NCBI RefSeq assembly: GCF_021155765.1
Contig: NC_060107.1
Coordinates: 15,238,501-15,302,500, forward strand
DNA from: Diprion similis
Taxonomy: Eukaryota > Arthropoda > Insecta > Hymenoptera > Diprionidae
Direction of reading: 5' to 3'
DNA: 64,000 bases
The position numbers were made by a program, and so were the translations under genes. The notes under the pieces were generated by a model. The model was not told where the DNA came from and did no database searches. It saw only the letters and a program-made list of their open reading frames with translations. How positions within the stretch are numbered: the stretch's first letter is position 1; the number at the start of each line of letters is the position of its first letter. Positions 48,481-59,098 of this stretch are shown in pieces.

Positions 48481-50970
48481 GTACAACGTGCAGACTAATA
48501 GAGTTTCAGCGCCTGTAGTCAGTATTGAACTCTACCGCAAATTTAGTAATCATCCATCCAAACATAGTTTTATCAATTTACGGCTTATGGTAAGTTCATT
48601 ACGTGAATTGATCTAAATCTAATTCTGTGAGAAATGCTTAGTACATAAATTAAAGCTATATGTTTTCCAGTTGCTGGTTATCAACACCGATAAGGATGTA
48701 CAGATCAGGGTGTCTGTATTGGCACATAAGGACAAATACTCAGTCTCTTTCTTTGTGAATGCTACATTCGTAGTATGTTTTTAAATGCTTGACAGATAGA
48801 AACTGCGTTTCGCTTATAGAAATTTTTGTCCAATGAAAGGCGATATCATTTTTAATTGAATTAGCAAATTGGCTCGTCAGTAATATTTATTATTATTATT
48901 ATAAGTTGCTATGTGAATGACGCTATTCAATAGTTTTACGTATATACCTTTAAGACGTACTTATAAATACAAGTCGAAACGTGATAACTACTTATTGAGC
49001 TATTAATTATTATACGCATATACGACAAATAGATCTTACGAATATACGGCCATAGTTAGAAATAAAAAATATTCAACTACACATATCACAAAAGAAAGTA
49101 GTAGATTATCGCATTTCAGAGTAAAAATATTCTCAATTTGCATTCTGATTCTCATTTGACGATGAGTCTTTGTATTTACATGTAAAAATGACAATCTGTC
49201 TCATAGAACATACCAAATATTAGAATATTTAAATACTCTGGGTTACACGCGTTACGAAAAGAGTATTGTTCAATGGTTTTTAAAAGTGTGATGCAATTCG
49301 GATAAACATGTTTCTTGCAGACATACCAAAGTATTTCTGAAAATTATAGTTACAATATGAAATATTACTCGGAAGAAAAAAACAAAAAAATGTATTCCAA
49401 CAGTGCTGGTTCTTCTATCTTTGTATCGATTAAATTCAGCACATACTATTTCTGAAGTAATTGCAATAAGATGAAATCAGTAATCAGCATTTGCGCCTTT
49501 ATATTATGATGCTTGAGAGTCTATATTGTAATCTTAGGTGGTTGATGTTTAATCATTTCTTTGAAGCAGTACAAATTAGTGTAGGAAAATCGAGTACGTG
49601 TATTATTTATTTGCTTCATAACGAAATTGTCTATACTTGTGGCAACTAGGTACATCGATACGAGTTGTTACCGTGATAATATCTTACTGGTATTGAAGAA
49701 GCATGACAAAACATTATGTTATAGTATTTATAAATCGTAAAACTATTGAGTGCTGCAATAGACATGAGAAACCAATCTTGAAATAAATCAACTGTTTTTG
49801 ATGTTTCTTCAAATATTCCAGGAGAATAACTAACGTGTCCCAAAATATCCACTTGCCGTTAGTTATCAAAAGTTAGGCGTGTTATTTGGATCATGGTTGA
49901 GATGATTTAATTTACAACAACGCCTGAAATGTATATTTTGTGAAATGAGGCTGCTTATTACATCACGAATATAATCCTGAGATTTAATTTGTACATAAAT
50001 GTGAAGTGACAATAGCGTCACTCTACATTGAAGTAATCAACAAGTTATGCTATTTCCGATATTATCGTCTTAACCCAGAAACAAATGTAGCGCGATAACA
50101 CCTGCTTGGAGTGTTTAATCTTCAATGCCTGTAAAGCGTGCGTAAAGTGCGCTATTTTCGAACAATGCGGACAACGACGTTGGCGCATGCGCATAACTGT
50201 TCACTTTATAAACTACGTTCGTCGTAAAATTAAATTATCTATTTCTGCCAAAAATGTCAAATGGTTTTTGTGACAGTAAATACAGCAGTCGAACAGTTTG
50301 CCAATTAAAAAATTGTTCCCAACAATATTTATCGGACTCAATAAAATAAGGTTGCAACAAAATAAGGTTATGTTGGCCGGCAATACATACATATAGTATC
50401 GATCATGTATGGAAGTTCAGACACTTCTACGAAATTTTTAAGAATTATTAGAATTTGTCAGTGTAGATCAGAAAAACTGAGAAATGGTCCAACTGTGAAA
50501 TTCAGTTTCTGAGCACATCCGTACATATTTCTGAATGTTTTTTATACACTTTCCGCCAGATGCTGGATAACTTTTCCAAAAACAAAAACCCAGAAAATAT
50601 TGTTTCAGACTTCAATTTTGTGATATCGGGCTAATGTAAGGTGAAATATTGGATGAAAAATTGCTTTTATAACGAGATACAACCCTAAAGTTTGTACAAT
50701 ATATTTAATACCACAAGAATCTTTGAAAACATAAACTTAGATAAATACTGATATACAGCAAATTTAATGAAGATATATTGATCTAATATTGTAACTCGTT
50801 CAGAAATAGAACTTTAAAATTGAATAGAGAAATATTATTATTGGATGCTTCAATCTTTTGGAATTTTATGCATTGATTTAAACCATATCGTCAAGCATAT
50901 ATTTACTGACATGTTGCCCAGTTGTGTTACAGAATAAATACATAAATAATTCACGCCAAACAGTCTGTTC
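48481..50970. other. Gene-free interval
   Basis: Plausible 3' UTR of the carrier gene up to about 49.1 kb, then AT-rich DNA with no supported ORF up to the EMC5 stop. Nothing else is recognised. Confidence 0.5.
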
Positions 50971-51622
50971 TCAATTCATTGTCAGTAAATCATCTTCAAG
51001 AGATGATTTTTGAACCTGTGGTAAATAGTAAGGGGATAGCGATCTACCACGATGATTATACATCTGAAAAGATGGCAGGTTCCTCAGCGTTTCCCATGAT
51101 TTACTTTCCAAGTCAACCGCGGCACGTATTTCTTTGAAGTCACCTGCTATAAACATGACTGCGTACATGACTAAGAAGAGACTTGCAATGCCTTGGGTTA
51201 TAATCTGAAATTAGTGAAAGTTATTCTATTTATTTGTTTATTTATATTCATGAACTATGAACATAAGAACAAAAAGCTCAAGCTGAGAAACAAATCTATC
51301 TATAATTATGCATTACACCCTACACATTTATTGATTGGTAATAATTACTTACGTCTACAGGTAATGTTATAAATTCTTGCTCCGTTATACGTAAATATGA
51401 TCGATCTAAAAGCAAATAAGATATTCGTTAGTTGAACCAAATTGTAACAAACATTTGATGGGTGTGTAAAAATCAAAGTCACTTTTACATACTAATTATA
51501 TGAGTTAGAAAGTGTTCGTATTCTTGTTTAGTGAACTTACGCTGAGCCGCTGAGTATGCTGCATGCAGCAAGGAAATAAAACCAGTAATCAAAATTACTT
51601 TGTGTAGCGTAGTGGCACTCAT
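50971..51622 (-). CDS. EMC5: ER membrane protein complex subunit 5 (MMGT1)
   Basis: Three exons, 51541-51622, 51353-51405 and 50971-51204, giving 122 residues (131 in human). The first membrane helix is KVILITGFISLLHAAYSAA, followed by the conserved QHRSYLRITEQEF and LPVD. The second helix is IITQGIASLFLVMYAVMFI, followed by AGDFKEI, then SWETLRNLPSFQMYNHRGR. EMC5 spans the ER membrane and forms part of the EMC core that inserts tail-anchored and multipass proteins. The MMGT1 name reflects an older report of magnesium transport. The start is in a short exon just inside a region of MITE copies; EMSY starts 870 bp away on the other strand. Confidence 0.95.
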
Positions 51623-51760
51623 TTTGTGTTTTCAAAATGTTTATTTAACGCTACGGTTGTGAGATATTCAGAGGTTATGCGTATTCATATACTCATAGAA
51701 CTCGTCCACTGATTATAACCTTAAAATCCACCACTTTCAAGTTGACCACTGAAATATAGG

Positions 51761-51888
51761 GTGCGTTCCGAAATTAGCTGTTGGTGCTGTCAACAATCTT
51801 TTATCTCTTTTGCGCCCCCGAGTTCGTGTGTAGCTTTGCCTTTGTCCTAGGGAGTTTTTAGCTCTGTCAGCTAATTTCGGAAAGCACC
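51761..51888. repeat. MITE with 20-bp terminal inverted repeats
   Basis: A 128-bp element. Its first 20 bases, GTGCGTTCCGAAATTAGCTG, match the reverse complement of its last 20 with one mismatch. No ORF is present. It sits 139 bp upstream of the EMC5 start codon. Confidence 0.75.
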
Positions 51889-51935
51889 TATAAACAGCCC
51901 ATTTCCGCATATATCCCTAGGCGATGTTCTCCAGA

Positions 51936-52030
51936 GTTGTGTTCTGAAATTAGCTGAAAGCGCTAAAAATTCCCTAGGACGGAGGCAGAGCTACTCACAA
52001 ACTTGAAGCGCAAAGGAGATAAAAGATTGT
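51936..52030. repeat. Second, inverted and truncated MITE copy
   Basis: Reverse-complement match to the neighbouring MITE: shared blocks include GAAATTAGCTGA, AAAATTCCCTAGGAC and GATAAAAGATTGTT. It keeps one terminal repeat and lacks the other end. The two copies together form an imperfect inverted repeat of about 95-bp arms. Confidence 0.7.
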
Positions 52031-52491
52031 TTAACATGTCCATTTCACGCGCGTTTTCTTTTGTAAATTGGTGACATTACATTTTGCATGCTATTGCTCT
52101 CTCCGGCACCCCTACTGCCACGGTGATCGGTCCAGCATTTTTATATTACAGCGTATATAGATCATGGTCCATTGTATGGATCTTCGACGGCATTCGAAGA
52201 ACACTGCAAGTCTGAAAAATAATCATCCGCCGTCAGCACAAAAAAGTCTCTAGGAATTAGACACACATACCAACATTTTTAATTGAGAAAAAAATCAAAC
52301 TGGTATAGCGCTGCGAGCTTATATCGAAGAGCATCCTTTGTCTGTGCATCGACTGTTATCGATCGACCATGTGACAACTTCATTATCAACTGAAATTATT
52401 GTTGTCGACAGTTTGTTAAAATGTCTAAATTATTTTGAAATAATGAAGGGACTCGTTTGTATTTAACGTAATCAGTTTTTACTCTGTAACA

Positions 52492-55400
52492 ATGTGGCCT
52501 GGAAGGCTGGACTTGTCTCGTGATGAGTGTAAGAAGTGTTTACGTTATCTCGGTAAGGTTATGTACAATATTAATTTAAGTATTTTATTTTTTATTTGAA
52601 TTTTGTATGATTAAATCACTCGTTTTTCACTTATTTTCCTAATTCTATGATTTATTCGTTTAAGTAAACTTGGTAGTGTCTTAATATGTGTCTAATACTG
52701 TAATATTCGAAAGAAATTCAATGCTAAAGCTATTCACCTTTTTTTGACCTCGTACTCCAATTTTATTCTAAGTCTACTCACCTTCCTACTCATCTTCCAA
52801 ATTATTAAATCCTAAATCAATTTACTATCAAGCATAGTTATGAAAAGAACATATATTACTTGTGATTACAGTTGCTCGAACTTATTTGCCTAAGCACTTT
52901 ATCTCTGTGTATTAAATATCTTGGTCTTTTTGGGATATAAGGTACTTGTATTCAACCGATTAAACACCTGAATGTAAGGTTTCAAATTACTTCTAATTGG
53001 AGTAATAAAATAAATTCTGTTTCTGATACTCTATAATTTACAACTAATGGAATGACTAGAAATTGATTGAAATTCGAATAAAAGTTGCTTGCTCTATCCG
53101 TAATTTAGTTTAAAGAATGGACTCTGCTGATTTGAACCAAGCAAGCACAGTTTCATAATATCCAAATCATTGTATGGTACAAGAAAATTCTATGTTACAC
53201 TTTAGTTCGAAAATAATTCAAAGACATGCAATTATGGTAATTTACTCAACTATAGCATTGGCATAAGAATGAATGACTCAACCATCTGAACCAGAAGTTC
53301 GGAGAAAGAAAAACTTGTATTATTCAAATGTGCTCAGAGTCATTTCTCATTTCTGTTATATAGCATGGATATTTTTGCGTTTCAAACATTTCACCCCTTC
53401 TTTTCCTTACCATAGCTAAGTACACTTCAGTAGAAATCTACACGTGTCAAGTTTTACTTGGCAAGTATCGTAGATATGCCATAAGAGGAGAGGAATAAAT
53501 GAAACGATATGCGTGATTTTATTGAGGAGTGGTATACAAGCATATAGTGAAACCTTTTTCTCTCACATTGGTAATAATTTGTTTCAGAATTAGAAGCCTA
53601 TGGTAATATGGTATCGGTATTGCGAGCGCAGGGCTCATTTACCACTGAAAAACAAAAGCTATTGCAAGAATTAGCGAAAGCTCTTCATATTTCAAATGAA
53701 AGACATCGTGCTGAGGTTCGTCGTGCCGTTAATGACGAGAAACTGACCGTTATTGCTGAGCAGTGAGTTTGCCTGATTGAATCTCTGCTTGGTTGGATTA
53801 ACAAAATGTCAGAAACAGATATTGTCCTACTCTTTGAAAGCAGTCCCAATATATAATTTTCGCATGTTTTACCATCAATTACAACCAATAAGTATTGCGC
53901 TCACTCAGATTTACTTTGTTAGATTAAATGGCCCGAATACTGGTACAGATTGGGCCATCGAAGGTCGACGAATGATTCCCCTCTTGCCTAGGCTGAAAGC
54001 AGGAAATATTTTCACAACCTTAGCCAACAGTTTGTCACTTGCAACTTCCGTTGCCAATGCTAAAAAGGGGGCAACATCTCAACAAGAGACACCAGATATA
54101 AAAGGTTGGTAAAAATCGCTGTTTCACACTCCTCTGTATCCATTCATCATGAAAGTTTCCTTCGTTTTCAGCATGTCCTAGGTTTCGTAGTCGGTTTCAG
54201 GTTCACAGTTGAAACGATTATATTAGTATTCCTAATTCTTAAAATAATCATAACATCAAGGAAAACTACAACAGTTACAAATAATTGTGAGATCTGTTTA
54301 CCTTATGTATTCAATATTATTCTTCGCTTGATATATTTCTAAATAATTCCTTCATCATTTTCCGTAGTTCATAAATAAAGCATATTCATTATATTCTTCT
54401 TTTAATTATTTTTCTAGTCAAATTACAGACAGAATTTGTCTTGGGGAAGTTAGAAGAGAAGAAATCACCCGTTAGTCCAATTGCCGTACAGCCAGAAAGG
54501 CATCCTGTAGGTAGAAAAAGAAGAAGATCAGGAGTTGAGGTAACAAACTTTCAATCAGTCTTTAATATCATCATTGTGACATTAGACACGTGATTTATAA
54601 ATTTACAAATTGTTCTGAATGATTTGTAAAATTTTTTAACCAGTGCACAAAGGAACGTCAATCTCACTATACCTAAAAGGCAAAGATATATTAATGATAC
54701 TTTCGTATCGTATTTTAAAAAGAGTAGTTAGAATTTGAGAAGAATTGAAAAAAAGTAACTGTACTGCCTCATTTGCAGCTCCAAGATGTTTCTGGTGGTT
54801 TAAATAGATTTAATGACACTGCTAACATCGTGAGAGATGTTGTTACATCTGATTCTTGCATAGAATCAGAATCATTGTGTTCAGTACCAACTTCGTTACC
54901 TAATAAGGTAAAAACATCAAGTTAGCGCTGCTACTGTGGCTTCTTTGTTCGCCTATTATTTCTTAGTGGTTCAAAATTTAGGTATTTCGAGTATAAATGA
55001 TTCTTTTTAATATTCACCAGGTGTTTATAGTGCCCACAAGCACAACTGTGGCCATGTCAAGAAATGAAATTGTCGATGATGTTGAGGTAAATCCTGCTAA
55101 TTCATCTTGCTCAACAAGCACAACCTTTCAACATAATACTTCTGTTCATCCTAGTGGAAGTAATTGCAGCAGATTAAATTTAACAGGTTTTTCAATCATT
55201 CAAATATCTATTGTAATATAAACGCTCATCAGCAAACGTGAATTGAATATAAGTATACATAAAATTAACACAAATTAATCGATTAGTTGGAAAATTAAAT
55301 TAAACTACTCTCTATGCATATGTTTCAATATGAATCCATTCAAAATAACGCTTTTCCAAACTATGTAGTCCTTTTTATGGCAAAATAATTATCGTTAGTC

Positions 55401-58400
55401 TTTTGCTAGTGAAGATGTTGCTGATAAGCTGTAAAGTAGAATATTTCAAACAGATTTCTTTGATGAATTTTCTGATGCCTTCTGAAAAGATATAATTCAC
55501 AAAAGATGTTGTAAAAGTAAACTGAAGTTCATTGTGAAATTTCAGAGGAAATCAGGGGTTTTCATTTCATTTTAGAGAAAAACTTGCATCGTGGTAGATT
55601 ATGTTAGTATTACGATACACGTATGATTTATTTTTCAGTTCCATGTAAAAACATTACAACTCCAATTGCGTCTTGCTCTCAAACACTGCTTCAAACTGGG
55701 CAGTCACTTTCCACATTTGTATCTGGATACGTGACTGTCACTGCAGCTAGCAAAGTACGAGCAAAAGTGATACCAACGCAAATAATGGTCCAGCCCAAAA
55801 CGACACCGTTGGTAATATCTACCTGCGGTTTTCAACATGCCAATGCAAATATCAAACAGTCAGAAGTTTCTGATATTCAAACGAGCAACGAAGGTGATAA
55901 AAATATGATTACTAAATAGTTGAGCATCTATTATTTCATATCATTGAAATTTTTTTTAAATACTTCAATACACAATTTATATATTAAATAATGTAAAACA
56001 AATTCTTTCTTTTTCAATATCAGGTGCGAAATTAGTGCAGTTAACGAATTGTGTACAAAATGCAGTCAGAATTACCAGTAGTACAACTTCCACGTGTGTC
56101 CAAGCGGTAATGACTACCGCAAACTCAAGTACAAGATCCGCTATTGGATTAAAGCCGATACCATTACGTAATTATAACTCAACATGTATAGATGAAGTTC
56201 TTTCGTAGTGGAAGCGAGGTTTCTGATACTATTATTTCTATCATTTACATCAGGGTAGTTCAAATAACTAACTAGTCTTCTTCTGAGACTTGTTTCAATA
56301 ACTGAAAAAAATCTTCTCCAAAAAAGGGAGAGGCTAAATATTTTTATTCATTTATTTCGATAGAAAATGGACCTCGAATGGTAACTCTGAATACTGAAGT
56401 AGCATCGAGCGGACCTGGTCCTCCTCATAACAGTTCTACCACAACAGTATTAACATGTAAAAAAATGCCAACTGTAAAAACTGGTCAAAAGCCAGTCAAT
56501 ATGGTAATGAGCTGATAAGAGCAATCAACCATCATCGAATCTGGTTTATATGGCTTGTTTGCTTGATTTTGATCAACTTCAATTTTTATCTTCATTTATT
56601 AAATTTCGCACATAATGACTCATCTTAAAATACCTAGACATATTATGAATATTTTTTTACAGGGTATCACGTTGAATTCTAGTAAAAGTGTAAATATAAC
56701 ATCTGATATTGGCTCAAGGGTGGCTGCCAAAGGCAATGTAATCGTTGTGCAAAAAGGTCCTGCTAAAGGTGTAACATTATCTCATGCTGGAAAGGTAATT
56801 GTCGAACTGAGAGCAGTTTTTCTTTTTTTGTTGGAACTGAACAACCGTAATTTTAAATTTTAGGAAGTATTAGGCAAAGTTATTGTTGGTGGGAAAAATG
56901 TATGTTTATCAAATCCGCAGTCTGCTGGTACAATAGCTTTGCTGCCACATAGAATTACCGTTAGTGAGGAACAATCTTTAGCTGTGTTGTCCCCATTAAA
57001 TTCTTCTCAACCCGAACCAGTCAAAATCAACGCAAAGGTAATCCTTACTGGTTTTAAAATAATTAATCTTCTTATGATTGATTTTGTGATTTGATCTGTG
57101 CATTGCCTTATAATTTGCCACGATCTTTGCAAAGGAAATACAAAAGTGATACGATTGCGATGAGCCCGAATCGATACAGATCCAGTACACAATAACTTCT
57201 TGAAATGTGATTATGTTTACAGGCGGGAAACATGATTGTGTTTGATCTGCGACAGGATTCTATAAAGAAGAATAAAGTCCTTTCTGAGATTCTTGAAGCT
57301 TCTGGCGTATTTAATTCAGAATCAAAGACTGCTATTTTAAATACTAATTCTCATTTGTTGATAAAAGAACAAAACAAAGAAGCTCAAACTCCGACTTGCC
57401 CTATTAGCAAATCATCATACGTGAAGAGTGGGGCCACGATTAGTTTCGTAATGGATTCGAAAGATCATAGGTCAGTAATTATTATGTACTCTTTGTGAAG
57501 AAGAGGCAATGAAATTTACAGTAAGAATTTTATTCTGTAAATTGTTTCAGGAAAAACAAAGAAACTATAGCGAGTATAAATTCTGATAAAACAGAAGCTC
57601 CAGATGAATCTAAGAACAAAGTTTCTGAAGAAAAACTCGGAAATTTAGACTGCATTAGTGAAATGCAAGGATCACTAGATCCTCAAACTGGCGTCTACAG
57701 TTTTGAAACATCAGGTAAATTCAAAATATAATGTGCATATGATTTTTCATGAAGAAAACACTATCCAGTGAAATCCTATCTATTGATTTGGATCAACAAT
57801 GCACGTATGAAAAAATGACAATTACATTCTCTACAACAGAATAAATTCATGTGTTAATGAAATTAGACGAAGAAGTGTTTCGTACAAGTCGCTTGAGTAT
57901 TGATCCTAAAAGATTGTTTGAATCAGTAATTCCGTAACCGCTGTAAATATTTTGAGCTTGAAATGGTCGATCCAAAATCCTAATGGCGTCGTATTTAATT
58001 ATAAAAGTAATTTTTTCACGCATATTTTACTCTGTGTTAACTCAACGTAACAAATCAAAAATTCAACTACTTGCACAGTTTTGTGTTCCTTTAGATAAAT
58101 ACGATTTGGCTAAAACAATAAGCTGTTAGTACGACGCCATCTTGCCATAGTCACGTTAATACTTTGGATATATAATAAGCAAAAACCTTGTAAACTGTGT
58201 GTGTTCACAGAAAATGCAATAAACAATATTCAGACAGGAGAATCCATATCGAATTCTGGGATAGACATATTCAGCACCGCATTGGCTTCAGCAGATATAA
58301 ATCTGGAAAGTTTCCAGTACATTGATGAAAACGACAGTAATAACTTATTGGATGATGCCGGAAGTCAGATTCTAGCCATAGATCATCTAACACATCTGTA

Positions 58401-58440
58401 TGATAGCCAGCAATCGATCAGTGATAAGTCAAATAGTTAA
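52492..58440 (+). CDS. EMSY: EMSY-like transcriptional repressor (ENT domain)
   Basis: Fourteen exons: 52492-52552, 53588-53762, 53923-54104, 54418-54539, 54779-54907, 55021-55186, 55639-55893, 56024-56167, 56364-56503, 56663-56794, 56864-57037, 57223-57470, 57551-57714 and 58211-58440, giving 773 residues (about 1320 in human). The ENT domain covers residues 6-100: LDLSRDECKKCLRYLELEAY, MVSVLRAQG, SNERHRAEVRRAVNDEKLT, then TDWAIEGRRMIPLLPRL. After it come a basic stretch (VGRKRRRSG) and long Thr/Ser/Val-rich disordered segments with repeated VIVVQK- and VVSIS-like phrases, as in EMSY. EMSY binds chromatin proteins (HP1/chromoshadow, SIN3-KDM5 type complexes) in the nucleus. The donor of exon 8 is uncertain: 56167 (TAC-GTAATT) keeps the phase, but a site near 56130 also would. 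Confidence 0.92.
52553..53587. other. First intron of EMSY
   Basis: A 1.0 kb AT-rich intron. No nested gene or repeat was recognised. Confidence 0.6.
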
Positions 58441-58614
58441 TATTCAAGCGCGAACGTGCAGTTTAGTTTATTAGCTACCGCAATTGGATTTTGAAAATAC
58501 TAATATATATTTTATATATAGGTCTAATAATTTTTATAAGTTTCCTGGCATAATATTGATATTATTGTTTGATATTTATACGAACCTTAATTAATAGAAA
58601 ACATCATTAGTTTG

Positions 58615-58620
58615 AATAAA
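58615..58620 (+). terminator. Poly(A) signal of EMSY
   Basis: AATAAA, 175 nt past the stop. Confidence 0.5.
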
Positions 58621-59042
58621 TATTTTGTCATTCTGTTGGTACAAATATTAATGTGTTAATTATTACTACTACTACTGTTATTACCGTTACCTTTGCTATA
58701 ATAATCCTGTGCAAAGTACACATTAATTTCCAAATATATGAGCAACGATACCCCTCCCATATACTATGAAATATTTTTCTCCTTCCCATCAAATGCCCAT
58801 TTATCAACAGACAAATCTTTTTACAATTAGTTTTGCCCGAGAGTCTGGTCAGAATATTTCGTTAAATCGGTTTGCTGTATGATGAAATCTCCTTTAATGA
58901 CATTCTGGAAATATCGTTTCAAAAAAATTGACACCATATTCCAAGTTTTTCACATGTTTGTCGTAAATCGCGGACTGCGATGATCAATGATGACTGATAA
59001 CATGCATTGAGGTAAATATTCGTAGTAGAAAGGTATTAGTTC

Positions 59043-59048
59043 TTTATT
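59043..59048 (-). terminator. Poly(A) signal of SmB
   Basis: AATAAA on the minus strand, 51 nt past the SmB stop, facing the EMSY 3' end. Confidence 0.6.
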
Positions 59049-59098
59049 TATCATAATCATGTTTTTCCAAGAATCAAAATATAGACTTAAAGTTGAAC

